DNA from: Nilaparvata lugens
Taxonomy: Eukaryota > Arthropoda > Insecta > Hemiptera > Delphacidae
Assembly: GCF_014356525.2 (NCBI RefSeq)
Contig: NC_052505.1
Coordinates: 7,938,171-8,002,170 of the forward strand
Reading direction: 5' to 3'
Length of the DNA stretch: 64,000 bases
Below, piece after piece: positions 1-11,312 of this stretch. A model generated the notes under the pieces. The model saw only the letters and a list, made by a program, of their open reading frames with translations. It had not been told where the DNA came from and made no database searches. How positions within the stretch are numbered: the stretch's first letter is position 1; every line of letters begins with the position of its first letter. A program made the position numbers and the translations under genes.

Positions 1-174
1 GATTTTTTTTTTGAATTTCTATCATATTATTATTTTGTTATTTCCAATGATTACAACATATGTTAGAATATCACATGTCAATAAATAAATATTATCTCAT
101 TTCCATATGGCACTCACCTTACCATGTTCATAACCTTACTTAATAGGATCCTTTTTCTGCATAGATCTGATTTT

Positions 175-410
175 TTTCGTACCTGAACGAAAAAGTTCCT
201 CATGACTTTGCTGTGCAATGAGCGGTTAAAAAGTAAAACATTTTGGGGGGGCCCCAGCTCCCTCAGGGGGGCAAATTTCTGAAAATCCTTTCTTAGTGGA
301 TGTTTTCAGGCTACCATAAACAATCGTGCAAAATCTCAAGTTTTTAGGCTCAGTAGTTTGGGCTGTGGTGTGATTTCAGTCTGTAGGGGCTTAGCCTTTT
401 ATAAGTATAG
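175..410 (+). repeat. Fragment of a dispersed repeat
   Basis: Noncoding stretch with G and C runs near 245-271, followed by a sentence-like conserved block ending in GTAGTTTGGGCTGTG and a short AT-rich end before the microsatellite. I recognise this block as resembling 3' portions of insect interspersed repeats, but cannot name the family. The 174 bases before it hold nothing recognisable. Confidence 0.4.
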
Positions 411-411
411 A

Positions 412-456
412 GAAGAAGAAGAAGAAGAAGAAGAAGGAGAAGAAGAAGAAGAAAAA
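412..456. repeat. GAA trinucleotide microsatellite
   Basis: Imperfect (GAA)n run of about 14 units, with interruptions GGA and AAA. It sits exactly between the repeat fragment upstream and the truncated LINE downstream, so it may mark an insertion boundary. Confidence 0.9.
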
Positions 457-460
457 GATA

Positions 461-2143
461 ATGTCATTCGAAAATAAACTTTCCTCAGGGCCGGACGACA
501 TCCCAATCACGGTTGTTAAAGCAGTCTTACCTTCAATTATCAGAACCCCTGAGTCATTTGATAAGCTCATCCTTAATATCTGGACACTTTCCAAATACTT
601 TGGAGATAGCCCGGGTATTACCTATATTTAAAAAGGGTAATGTTTCAGGCCAATTACGATTTTATCTGTTTTCTCAAAGATATTTGAGCGGGTAGTGTAT
701 ATTCAATTGATGGAATACCTGGAGAAAAATAATTTAATAGACAATGGCTTCCGTTCGGGGAGATCCACGGTAACAGCCGGAGTGGATTTCATCGATTCTA
801 TCATCAGTGCTATAGACAGTGGAGATAAAAACTATAGGTACGTTCCTAGATATGAGCCGCGCTTTCGACAGTGTGAGGCATGATATGTTGATAGACTCAT
901 TAAACGCCCTGGGAGTGAACGGAAAGGAGCGTACTTGGTTATCCTCCTATTTGAAAGATAGGCAGCAATTCATAGAGATTAAACATATAGATGAAACTGA
1001 AACGATGCGCTACAAAAACCAATATCGCTCCAACATTAGAGATTTGTATTATGGTGTGCCTCAGGGGACAATATTGGGCCCGCTGTTATTCATCTGTTAC
1101 ATCAAGGGGTTGCCTAGAGTTTTCCAAGAGCAAGCTACTTTGTGTCTCTATGCAGATGACGCTAATGTCATCTTCTCAGGTAAATACATTGCAAAGTGTA
1201 GAAGAGACATTCGCAACTGACCTTTCTCTTATGAATAAATTTCTCAATGACAGGAACCTTCTTCTAAATGGGGGAAGTCAGTCGTAATTTCATTTTCGAC
1301 GAATCAGAGAAAAAATTAAATTGGCCCAAATGTCCTTATTAATGATGAAATGTTGGAATCAGTAAATGGTACACGATTCCTGGGTTTAGAAATCGACAGT
1401 AATTTATCCTGGAATAGTCATGTTTATAGTCCTGGAATAGTCGGGTAGTCAAAAAAATCTTCCCTGGGCTGTATGCTTCAAGACAAATGTCAAATAAATG
1501 CAGTCTTCCAACTATGAAAACGCTTTATCATTCACTAATACACTCCCATCTGGCCTATGGTTTATGCATCTACGGAGCCACGACCAAGAGCAATCTTGAT
1601 AGAATTCTCATTCAACAGAAAAAAGCACTCAGGATAATGATGAATCTAAAAAGAATGGACTCTGTAAAACTGTTATTTTTTGCAGCTTGGCATTCTTACA
1701 GTTTACGGGCAATATGTATTTGATGTTATCATGTATGTTAGGAATTACCCTGTAGAAGAACTACGGAATGAGACTCATGGGTACAATACTAGATTTGGGA
1801 GGATAACGGAAAGACATAGGTTAGATTTTTTTAAGAAAAAGACGTACTACATAGGAAGGAAATACTTCACAATGCTGTCTTTAGAATTAGGCAATAGAGA
1901 GCATGAAAAAATTATGTATAAAACTCAAGGAGTTGTGTCTGTACTCCCTGCAGGAGATTGCAGATAGCACTGTGTGTTTGTGATTGTTGATTATCGATTT
2001 TTGTTTATTCATATAGGAGGTTTAAGACTTACTACTTTTTACTCTCCTACTTCATTTTATGTTTATGTTGTTTGTGTATTGACGCTGTTCCTAATGTACC
2101 TGAACATGTTTATGAATAAAGATTTTTTCAATCAATCAATTTC
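461..2143 (+). pseudogene. 5'-truncated, frameshifted LINE reverse transcriptase
   Basis: Remnant of a non-LTR retrotransposon reverse transcriptase, the enzyme that copies element RNA into DNA at the target nick. Conserved blocks appear in order but in changing frames: SGPDDIP at about 485-510, a VLPIFKKGN block at 615-645, DMSRAFDSV at 850-880, GVPQGTILGPLLF at 1050-1090 and the catalytic LYADDAN at about 1145-1165. RT C-terminal sequence (LIHSHLAYGLCIYG) follows at 1530-1575, and a C-terminal tail at 1680-1967. At least four frame changes and several stops make it dead. The endonuclease domain is missing, as in 5'-truncated LINE copies. An AATAAA at 2115-2120 and a short ATCA-rich tail mark the 3' end. 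The clade is probably Jockey/CR1-like, but this was not tested by alignment. Confidence 0.88.
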
Positions 2144-2576
2144 AATTCAACTTCCAACTTATATTTGTTGAATAACATTCAAGTTTCTAGTTTCAAGTAA
2201 GAAAAACCAAGAAACTCAAAGTATCTCGAAAAAGGTGATGATGTGTTGTTTTCCAAATACTGTATAATAAAAACAAACATTCTATTAAGAGAACGGAAAT
2301 TAAAGGTGAAAGTGAATAATGAAAAAAGTTCAATCTCATGATATGAATACATATATTCATGATATATGAATACAGATACATCTATCGCTCTCTTCATACA
2401 TCTTACGCAAGGAAGATCTTATGAAATTTATTAAAATATCCATTGATAATTGGATTTTGATATTCATGAATTAAAACTGATCGACTGCAATGCAAAGTGA
2501 TAGTTGATTGGTAGAATAATCTCATCAGTAACAAACCTTTAACAGATTGAACACACCAAGTATGAAGCACTGTATA
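2144..2576. other. AT-rich spacer, nothing recognised
   Basis: No supported gene. Small open frames here have no recognisable protein character. There is a minor palindrome around ATATGAATACATATATTCAT near 2340-2360. Confidence 0.5.
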
Positions 2577-2845
2577 ATATCATAGAGAAACAATAGCGTA
2601 AGTGAATATCCCTTGGTATAGGGCATTTATGTCGCAACTTTTACTGTTATCTCAAGCCAATAGTCCACGTAGTTCTTTCCATTGACGCTGGTAGTCATAT
2701 TCAGCAATTCATACACTCTCACCCCAACAAAACAGTAAAAATCGACAATAATCGACAGTAATCATCCTGAGATAACAGTAAAAGTTGCGACATAATCGCC
2801 CTATACCATGGGATATCTACTTACGCTATTGTTTCTCTATGATAA
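2577..2845. mobile_element. Fold-back MITE
   Basis: Two arms of about 78 bp in inverted orientation, 2577-2654 and 2768-2845, surround a loop of about 113 bp. The left arm begins ATATCATAGAGAAACAATAG. The right arm ends with its near-perfect complement. Differences are scattered substitutions, so the element is not brand new. There is no coding capacity. The outer end motif CATAGAGAAA recurs at 44199-44270, suggesting one family of non-autonomous elements. No clear target duplication was found. Confidence 0.8.
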
Positions 2846-3575
2846 TATCCTGTAAAAAGAGGACACAACATTCACTTATAACAACAGAATTGATATTCAC
2901 CGACGAATCATTGCTTTAGCCTGTTATTTTGGTTGTTTACCAGGTTGATAATTGTAGCGTGATTGTGATATGATAATTACTGTTGAGCAGCGCTAAGCAT
3001 TATGCGTGATTCGGAGAGAAGGAAGCATTTTTCTAGCAGTCTATGATACCGCTAAGGGTAGTCTGATCTAATGACTAGTATCTGGCCATTATGTTTGGCG
3101 TGTTGCACGACACCGTTAAATAGTTTTCATCGAAACAAGTTTGCAGCTGTGGGATGCTCGAGTATACGAGCAATCTGCTGCTGTCGAGTGCCTGGGCCGC
3201 CCGACAAACCGCACCTAATAAACAACTTCCTGGTCCCTGGGAACCTGCAATTGCCAACACAAATTTTTTGGGGTTTGTTTACGCGGAGAGATAAAAGCTC
3301 CTACCTGCACTGAAAGTTTCCTATGATAGAACAAAGGACTTGAGAGGGGTGAACTAGAATATAAACTATATTCACTTTATTGGGGATCTCCTTAATTAAT
3401 ACCGCACCTTTGAATAGTATGTTCAGATGAAAGTTGTAGATTTCTCTCCCCAAAATATATACCCAATGAGTATTGTTCCTCTAGTGATTTTGGTGATTCA
3501 CCACAGTCATTAATTCATGGTTATACCACAATCATATTAGACAGATCATTTCTCAACGTATTAATCAATATCGGG
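2846..3575. other. Repeat-poor stretch with GC-richer island (about 2990-3330)
   Basis: No gene supported. Between about 2990 and 3330 the GC content rises and no repeat is recognisable. Short palindromic clusters such as CTCGAGTATACGAG (3159-3172) occur. It could be a regulatory element, but no conservation data are available. Confidence 0.3.
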
Positions 3576-3577
3576 GC

Positions 3578-3760
3578 ACCGAGCTTCGCTCTGAAGTACA
3601 AAAGCATAGAAGCATAGTTTATATTTATTTATTGATACACAGAATACAATTCTTTAAAATAATTGGAAAAGGACCAACAGGCACAGCCCAAAACTGTATC
3701 TTCCTAGAATTTTAATTTATACACTATTATTTAAAAAGTAAGTTATGCTTCATAAACTTT
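3578..3760 (-). repeat. Repeat fragment: GAA-loop hairpin and LINE-like 3' tail
   Basis: On the minus strand the stretch reads as a probable LINE 3' untranslated end finishing in ATCAATAAATAAATATAAAC (about 3620-3640). Next to it, at about 3578-3595, is a motif CAGAGCGAAGCTCGG, whose arms pair around a GAA loop. That hairpin shape recurs at 25390 and 50390 and resembles Helitron 3' ends. Family assignment is tentative. Confidence 0.4.
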
Positions 3761-4235
3761 TGAATTCAAGTCCAATATTTTCTGTCCGAACATTTGAAAA
3801 TAGAAAAGTTCGAATTAATATTGTTTACAAACTAAATTGAATATCAAAATAACACTCGCAAATAATTTCAAACAGTAGCCTACAATAACTTTGAAAATGT
3901 GTATATACTTTAATTTATACTATGTTTGATACAATATTTGTTAATATGATTAAAAATAATGAATCTTCAATAAAAGTCATGTCAACAATTAATTAATTTG
4001 ATCATGTCGATTAATTTCTTGTCACATAATATATTTCTTGTGAAATTGTCGGATCAAATGCAATATAGTTCAACAGCTGGGCATAATAATTCTGTCTCAC
4101 TCCTACACACGCAGCAATCGCATCATCCATTATCGACAGATGACGAAATTGTCAGCTGATTTTCAAGGATGAATTATCCTTTTAATATCATTCAGCGAGT
4201 TTTCCCAGGGATGAGATCTAGTGCAATCGAATTTT
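3761..4235. other. AT-rich spacer
   Basis: No coding or repeat signal that I can support. Confidence 0.5.
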
Positions 4236-4375
4236 TATATTATATAAACCTACTATGTTCCAAATTTCGTGAGAATCGTTAGAGCCGTTTTCGAGATCCG
4301 GTGACATACGAACATATAAATATGTAAAGATAGAAACATATAAACAGAAATTGCTTGTTCACTAGAATAGGATAC
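4236..4375 (+). repeat. Dispersed repeat fragment
   Basis: Contains the block AGAATCGTTAGAGCCGTTTT (from about 4272), which also occurs inside the larger repeat copies near 14480 and 47170 (minus), then ends in ATACGAACATATAAATATG-type sequence. Probably a 3' fragment of a retroelement. No protein is encoded. Confidence 0.45.
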
Positions 4376-5743
4376 CGGATAGCATACCGCTGGAAACAAT
4401 CCTGGGGTTTCCAGTTTTGTATAGAGTCTAATTTTGCATAGTTCATACTGAATTCAATTTGTGTCATACTCCTAGATTCATTGTAAATTTTACCTCTGGT
4501 TCACTAAATCAATTAAATATCAATTTCTAAATCTACAAAAGCAATATTGGAATATTTCTGTCTCCACCACACCATGAATCATCTGAATAGTTATTTGGCT
4601 AGGTACCGAATATGTAACCCAAAATAATGTATCAAGGAGACAACTAACTATCATAATATTCATGCATGTCGACATCGATGTCAATATTGTTCTAGTCATC
4701 AGTGATGCACGATGTACAATCAACAGAGAATAGGAATACATGATTCGTTGCAACAAGCATGGAATGTCTATGAATCGAATTAACACTGTCCACTCGATAA
4801 TTTGACGATTAGCAAATTGGTATTGAGTTTGTGAACTATCGATACATCGATACCCATGATCCTCCACTATGAGTGAGCATGTTTCACTGTCAACTGATAC
4901 TCTTGAAACAGCGCAGTTTGTACAAGCGTTTGACTTTGTCATCCGATCACAATGGAAGTGAGACCAATACCAATACTCTGAATAAACATAAAATTTTCAA
5001 TTCGATTCAATTTTTCAATTATCAATTTATCTATTTGACACACACATACAAGTTGTTACAAATTAACAAAAAAATACATGCAAACATCAACAACAATACA
5101 CAATAAAACAAAATAAAGAGAAAGTGGTGCAAAAAAAGGTGGAGGATTGAAGGATTTTTCCAACTATAGTTATCCATGTACTAAATATCTCTGCCCATTT
5201 CAAAAGCCAAAATCTTCATTGAACATCAGCTTTGATTATTCAATTGATTGATAATTGTTTGATATTTTAATTATTATCAATTCACTAAGCTTCCTAGCTC
5301 AGAGACCATAGTAAATTGCTCCACACTTTGGCTTTAATAGCTTTGGTAAAATAATTAAAGTAGTTCATTGAATAGTCTTTATTCTGAGTGATAACCAATT
5401 CAAATTTCATGGATGTATAATCAGGCAATTCAGTACATCGTAGTTCATTTCCTTGGATTTTACTCATATTTTTGCTAATTTACATTATTATATTTGTCAA
5501 TATTATTGTCACTCATTCCTTCTCCTATTCGAGCATTTCAAGACGAAATACCACATTTCCTACTGATGATTTCAAATACAGAACTAATATTCCAGTACCA
5601 TGTATGAAAATTATGTTAAAACAAATAAATTACGTGAAAATCAGACATGTTGAATATTTATAAGAGTATTGGTCAGTCTATTCTGTCATCACAGATATGA
5701 GACCGCTCAAACATTGTACACAAAAACTCCTTAAACCAAACAT
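4376..5743. other. AT-rich spacer without supported gene
   Basis: The longest open frame here (4520-4942, minus, 140 codons) has no recognisable domain and is rich in residues expected from random AT-rich DNA. No splice or repeat structure stood out. Confidence 0.45.
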
Positions 5744-5874
5744 GGGGCCTGTTTCATAAAACTCAGAAGTCCTGTAATACAGGAACAGCTGGTTTTATCA
5801 GCTATATTGAGCATGTAATTGGAATGGTGATTCTCCTGTTTTACAGGACTTGTAACTTTTATGAAACAGGCCCC
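5744..5874. mobile_element. 131-bp MITE with GGGGCCTGTTTCATAAAA ends
   Basis: Terminal inverted repeats GGGGCCTGTTTCATAAAA and its complement lie at the exact ends. A second inner inverted pair, AGTCCTGTAATACAGGA and TCCTGTTTTACAGGACT, makes nearly the whole element foldable. It has no coding capacity. A fragment of the inner motif (AAGTCCTGTAAAACAGGAA) recurs near 45330-45350. No target duplication could be identified. Confidence 0.82.
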
Positions 5875-6048
5875 TGACCTTCTGCGGGAAACAAACAACT
5901 ATAATGCATCTCATTTCACATTTTAGCTTGTCTAGCTTGAAGAAGACATATATGAACAATTTTAGAACCAGTCTATAATTGTCAATTTTCAGTCTTGGTT
6001 GCTTCAACGATGGCAGAGAATATCCTTGTGGAAGCCCAGCAAAGTATT

Positions 6049-6056
6049 CTTTCCAC
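6049..6056. repeat. Left target site duplication of the hAT element
   Basis: CTTTCCAC, repeated exactly at 7640-7647. An 8-bp duplication is diagnostic of hAT superfamily transposition. Confidence 0.88.
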
Positions 6057-7639
6057 TAGGGATGGGTATCGATAGACAAAACATCGATGTTTTGAAAATC
6101 GATATTTTTTTCACCTTAACATCGATAAGTGAAAAACATCAAACAGTAAAAATCGATGTTTTTAAACAACGATGTATTGCCCTACGTTTTTACGGATGAT
6201 ACCACGAAGACTATTCCTTGGAGTGACTCAGATAGTGAAAAACAATTTCCTTTTTTAAGTACATGTGAAAGGGACAGAGCTTTCGAAAACTGGTTAACAA
6301 TAAAAGAATATTACTGAATGGCAGCAGCCAAACTGAAAGTTTATAAATTGTTTGTAGTTGTAGGTAATCAGACTTGAAATTTAGCAACGGAGATTGATAT
6401 TTAATCGAATTTGAAAAAGAAAATTATTCTAAAATATTGTTTTATAGATTTGAATATATATTTTTGATAAAAAACAAATTAGAACGGTATTCTTTTGTCC
6501 TAATTTTGTAAAAAGAATAAAGTTGAACTAATAATATTAATTTTTCCATTAAATGGATGATAAGAATGATCAAATAATTTTGAATGTATAAAAATATTCA
6601 AAAGACATGTAAGAAACGATGAAAGAATAGATTTTTATTACTATAATATTAATTTTTCCATCAAATGGATGATAAGAGTAAGCAAATAATTTTGAATGTA
6701 TAAATATACAAAAGACATGTAACAAACGATGGATGAATAGATTTTTATTAGTATCAATATTAATACAGTGAAAATTATATTATGTACAGTATATGATACT
6801 TTACCCTTACTCTCATGATAAAGAAGGGTTGAATAAATTTTCAATTAATTATTTCGGAAGTTGATTGAGTTATTGGTATATAGTTTTCATAAATTTCGAA
6901 ATACCTGAAAGTACAAAAAGAGCTCCCAAAAGTGACTTCTAAAGTGACTACAATTTTATCTGGAGCTGTTGTTCCAATATTCTAGCAGTTACTAACTGGA
7001 ATATCAGCAATTTTTGACTTGTGTTATTCAAGTAACAGTCTTTCGAATAATTTAAGTCAGGTTGTGACTAGAAAGCTACATCAACTCTAGTTCACGAGAT
7101 TTGTCATCTTTATAGTTGAGTCAGAAACCTCTCGGTATATCCTCGAAGATTCTGTATTGAAATTTCATCCTGAGCTAATTTTAGCAATCATTGATACTCA
7201 TATCCTATTCATTCAATAACTGATAATTCTATTTAGGAAATGAAAATGAATTTAGTCTTTCTTTATGGATATCTGCACTCCTTACAGTACAACACGAGGA
7301 CCTCTTTTCCATAAATAGATTAATTTGTGTTAAACGCACGTTGAGGAAATCACTTGTGATAAGAAAAAACTCCTTTCTCCTAAGAAACGAAGAATCCGAC
7401 CTCTTATTCAATTCTGAATGATTATCTGAACTTGACACAGGCAAAGAAGTTATGTGAATCTTCAAGAGAATCCAACAGTCTCACATAGAAATACATAAAG
7501 CTCGATTGAAAAATTTCATTCAGTTGGGAAAAACATCGAATGACAGATGTCTACGTAAAACCGTCGATAAATGAAAAACATCTTACAGAGAACATCGATG
7601 TTTGATGTTGAAACATCGATGTATCGATAACCATCCCTA
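6057..7639. mobile_element. Non-autonomous hAT-type DNA transposon, 1583 bp
   Basis: The ends are TAGGGATGGGTATCGATA and, at the other end, the complement of TAGGGATGGTTATCGATA: an 18-bp terminal inverted repeat with one mismatch. Clusters of ATCGAT lie just inside both ends (6066-6170 and 7560-7630), likely subterminal transposase-binding repeats. The 8-bp flanking duplication CTTTCCAC is perfect. No hAT transposase motif (BED finger, RW core, C-terminal dimerisation domain) was found in any frame. The 78-codon minus frame at 7229-7465 is unrecognised. Movement must therefore have used a transposase supplied in trans. The perfect duplication suggests a fairly recent insertion. Confidence 0.87.
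6531..6754. repeat. 112-bp tandem duplication inside the hAT element
   Basis: Two units start with ATAATATTAATTTTTCCAT at 6531 and 6643. They match for roughly 110 bp with about 10% difference, so the duplication is older than the end-to-end integrity of the element might suggest. Confidence 0.85.
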
Positions 7640-7647
7640 CTTTCCAC
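7640..7647. repeat. Right target site duplication of the hAT element
   Basis: CTTTCCAC, identical to 6049-6056. Confidence 0.88.
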
Positions 7648-8081
7648 GAATCTCTGGGTGAGTTAGCTGTCAACTCAAAATCTAGCAAATCAGTAAGTGA
7701 GAAATCCCAACTAACTTCATCACATATATTGGAAGGTTGTGATCATTCATATCCATATTATGTAGCGGAGAGAAGTTTAATGTGATGATTTATGTTTAGA
7801 CTGTCGTTGCTGCACTCAGACTTCGGCTGCAATTTGAATCAATATCATGTGATAACAAGATTGGGAACCTCTCTAATCAGCAAATTAATCCATGAGTATT
7901 GTTTGTCAATTATGTGTGGTCACTGATTGAATGATGGATTTCAAAATACGATCAACCCAATTAGTGGAAATCGAATGGTGATATTATTGTAACCATGATT
8001 ATTTTGAGTAAACAAACACTAAATCTATTTTAAGGTATAGCGTATGGGAGATTTCTTGGTTTTGTTAATATTGAGAGTAAT
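7648..8081. other. Unique spacer
   Basis: AT-rich sequence. No gene or repeat recognised. Confidence 0.5.
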
Positions 8082-8886
8082 GCTGCGTTTACACCGGAGT
8101 TAATAGCACAAGTTTCTAACATTTTTGTTTTCAACTGATATTAATAACAAAATTCAATAACATCATGTTAAGTTGCGTTTACACCGGAGTTGATAACATG
8201 AGTTATTAATAAAAAGTTGTCAACTTGACTGAATCGACAAAAGATTCTCTTGAAAAAGTTTATAACTCGTGTTTTTAACATAACATTCCTCGTTATTAAC
8301 AAGATTTATGTTATCCATCGAGAGTCGGTAAAGATCAAAGGAAATGTGTCATGTTAATAACAAAAGCCTCTTTTATCGCATTAACTTTTGTTAATAACAG
8401 GTTACAATCTTCCCCGCAACCCCCTCTCACAGCATCCCTACCCTACAACTACAGCTGCAGACAAAACATGTGACAAAGTTATTAACTTTTGTTGATAACA
8501 AAACTAGCAGCCGAAAGAAAAATGCTATTAACTTAATATGTTGAAAACTTTTGTTTTAAACTCTGGTGTGAACGTATTATAATTTGTTTACATCAGATCA
8601 GATAAAGATCATTATGTTAATGATCACACAAATGTTCCAATTTAAAGTATTTTGAAGACAATGTTTTGCTTTTTATTCCGGCTGTTATATCATATGAATA
8701 CTCTCGTTAAATGAAATCATATGGAAGTCAATATTATATTGATAACAAGATTTTTATAATAACAAGGAATATTTTCTGTTAGAAACATGAGTTATTAACT
8801 TTTGTAGAGATAAATTTTTGACGATTCACTCAAGTTAATAACTTTTTTTTAATAACTCGTGTTATTAGCTCTGGTGTAAAAGCAGC
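8082..8886. mobile_element. MITE-like element with GCTGCGTTTACACC ends and a nested relative
   Basis: The left end is GCTGCGTTTACACCGGAGTT. The right end is the complement of GCTGCTTTTACACCAGAGCT. A second pair of the same termini lies inside: GTTGCGTTTACACCGGAGTT at 8172, and its complement-like end at about 8560-8578, so a family member seems to have inserted into another. The interior is dominated by GTTATTAAC / GTTAATAAC palindromes. No protein is encoded. The superfamily is undetermined. Confidence 0.75.
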
Positions 8887-9196
8887 TTAATATTGTTGTG
8901 ATTGAATCATCTCTTGTCACTGGAGAGGTATCTATTTAGTAGCATCTATAAATGGAATAATAAATAATTAAATAATTGTTATTCATTCATCTGGAATATT
9001 TACTTGTACTTGCATACAACAATAATAAATCACAATAGAGTTTTTTTTCCTATTTATTAAATAAAATATTCAATGTTTATTTAGTCTCTGATTGGATATT
9101 GGATGTATAAGGACAGAATGCACTTACGTACAGAGGAAAAATATTCATTCTTTTTTGTGTAGTTGAGAAGTTGATATTGTGGTAATTATTCATATT
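8887..9196. other. AT-rich spacer
   Basis: Nothing recognised apart from homopolymer T and AT runs. Confidence 0.5.
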
Positions 9197-9352
9197 GAAT
9201 AAGAATACTATGAAATTGTCAGAAACCACAGATTTATTGATACTTAGAAAGACCGGTTTCGGTTGTTACACCATTGTGAATCTCTGATAAACCAGTTCAT
9301 TTCAAGTATCAATGAATCTGTGGTTTTTGACAATTTCGTAGTATTTTCATTT
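9197..9352. mobile_element. Fold-back MITE with GACCGGTTTCGGTT loop
   Basis: Arms of about 52 bp (9197-9251 and 9299-9350) are inverted complements built around GAAATTGTCAGAAACCACAG. The loop holds GACCGGTTTCGGTTGTTACA. The same left arm plus loop recurs at 38828-38898, so this is a dispersed family. It is non-coding. Confidence 0.8.
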
Positions 9353-9373
9353 AATTTGAAATATTCATCCAAT

Positions 9374-9580
9374 TCATTCAGGTACTGAATCAGACAACTC
9401 TTGCGTTATACGAAAATAGAAAGCTCACAAACAAATAATTTCAATTATATTATTGTTGAAAAATGGAAGAAAACCCAGAATGCCTAATTTGTATTTGCGT
9501 ATAACTACAAAAAAAATTGTTGGGTTGTGTGCTTTATTCTTTCGTATAACACAAGAGTTTCTGATTCAGTACCTGAATGT
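9374..9580. mobile_element. Short fold-back MITE
   Basis: Inverted arms: ATTCAGGTACTGAATCAGAC followed by AACTCTTGCGTTATACG (9376-9414), and their complement at about 9536-9578. The interior is AT-rich and non-coding. Confidence 0.78.
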
Positions 9581-9855
9581 ATTGAATGAACTACTTTAGT
9601 TGGTTTTTATTCTTATCATTTCATTGCTCATTTCGGATAGTCAATACAAAGCCGTATCGATTTCATGTTGCTATGTTGTTTGTTACAAGATAGGATTGTA
9701 ATTAATTTTTTTCTCGAAATTATTCCCAAAATCTTCCTTCTGAAATAGCTTCAAAATATTGTCCAATATGATTTTGGAGACTGCAATCTATCACAATATT
9801 CACTCTCTTGCCAAGGGCTACTCGTATCTATATGTAGAAATCAAAAATCAAAGAA
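9581..9855. other. AT-rich spacer
   Basis: No feature supported. Confidence 0.45.
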
Positions 9856-9985
9856 CCGTTTTTCAACAACTTCAATTCAAATCTCACATAAGTCATGTTT
9901 TGAGCTATGAAATGAAGTTGAAATAGTTTAATATCTCACAACATGTTTCCACTTATGTGAGAAATAAAATTAAGTTGAAAAATGG
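9856..9985. repeat. Imperfect inverted repeat
   Basis: The arm containing TTTTTCAACAACTTCAATTC and TCTCACATAAGT (9858-9893) pairs with ACTTATGTGAGA to TTAAGTTGAAAAA (9950-9982). Probably a decayed MITE. Confidence 0.6.
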
Positions 9986-10421
9986 TGCTTCGATTCTCGA
10001 TTCTTACATCTATCACAATTTTGCTAATTGTAATGTGATAGACAGATTTATGTTTTTGGAGGGACGGATTCGAAGATCCGAAGGTTCAAAGAACCTTACA
10101 GGTCAACCGAAGCTTATTCTGTGTAGTCAGATTGATAATCAATAAGTTTGAACGCTTACTGGAGAACTCTTGTTTAAAAACATTTTCTATGCAGTTTGAA
10201 GGATGCTATTACTGATTTTCATTGTTAGCTAGCTTCTCCCTGCATCCAAACAACAGTTTTAAGCTGCTGACAGACGCTGCAGTGTGGGCCTGGCTCCAAC
10301 TTGTGGGTCACTTCAAAACAGATAACAGAGAACTGAGCTTTTAATACCGGGCAAAACATGCCGCAAAGTTCCAAGCAACTATTTAATCCAATGTTCTCCC
10401 ACAACAAGGAAGAGTATGAAA

Positions 10422-10612
10422 TTCCTATTCCATTACGAATTATTTGATACTGAGTCAGTTAATATGAGAAATTAAATGTCTATAAAATCAAGTTTTGATA
10501 AAGTGTAATGTGTACACAGCAATGAATAATATGAATTTTGTATTCCATTACAACTTGTTTGATACTGAGTCAGTTAATATGGAAAATCAAATTTCTATAG
10601 AATCGGGCTTTG
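10422..10612. repeat. Tandem duplication, about 115-bp period
   Basis: ATTCCATTACNANTTNTTTGATACTGAGTCAGTTAATATG occurs twice, with GATACTGAGTCAGTTAATAT at 10446 and 10561. Divergence is moderate. The preceding 400 bp (9986-10421) hold no recognised feature. Confidence 0.75.
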
Positions 10613-10857
10613 AAGAAGTAAGTTATGTTCTATCCAAATAATTGTATATACTTGAGCCGAACTCGTTGGATAATTTTCAACAGCATACGCATACACAAAC
10701 AATAATTTTTGATACTTTTTCCAATTTCTAATCATCAAATTTTTAGCTAATTTTCCATTTCACACAGTAGGCTATTATCAATTCATATTATTCATTAGAA
10801 CAATAAAATTTCGATGGAAATTGAAGAGTAATTGCTGATTGATGAATAATTAATATC

Positions 10858-11016
10858 CAACGAGAATACAAATTAGATGCTATAATTCACCTCGAAGACT
10901 TCTGCTAATGCAGAATTTCCTTCTAGCTGTTAACCCTGTTGTCAATTTTATGTAATGTATTTGCAGTAGCAGAAGTCTCCAGGGTGAATTATAGCATTCA
11001 ATTTGGATTTCCGTTG
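10858..11016. mobile_element. Fold-back MITE
   Basis: Arms 10858-10913 and 10962-11016 are inverted complements: CAAATTAGATGCTATAATTC pairs with GAATTATAGCATTCAATTTG, and GAAGACTTCTGCTA pairs with TAGCAGAAGTCTCC. The loop is about 48 bp. It is non-coding. Confidence 0.82.
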
Positions 11017-11233
11017 AATAGTAATAAATTTTAATATTTTTGTTTTTATATAGAGAAGAGATTCAAAAATTTTCTAAACTATGTGATTGTAAAACAATTC
11101 ATATTTTCATCAAAATGTGATTACTTCAAGCGAAAAGCTTTGTTTAAAGCTTTGGATTATTTCAACATGAGCTTTCACTTTTGCTTGAATAGGATAAGTG
11201 GAATTAAGGTAAGATTTTTTGAATCTATGCTAC

Positions 11234-11312
11234 GAGGGGGATTCCAGCCCACGATCAGACACAGCGGAGCTTGCTCAAGTTGCAAAATCCCAGACCACTC
11301 AGCTACGCCGGT
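11234..11312 (-). repeat. tRNA-like sequence, SINE head or tRNA relic
   Basis: On the minus strand there is an A-box-like TAGCTGAGTGG and, about 50 bases later, a B-box-like GGGCTGGAATCCC, in the order and spacing of a tRNA-type polymerase III promoter. The arms do not fold into a convincing cloverleaf and the B box is mutated, so it is more likely a SINE head or tRNA relic than a working tRNA. Confidence 0.5.

Noticed and set aside
4520..4942. 140-codon minus-strand open frame
   Set aside because: Unrecognised residues, no repeat or exon signals, and an AT-rich setting.
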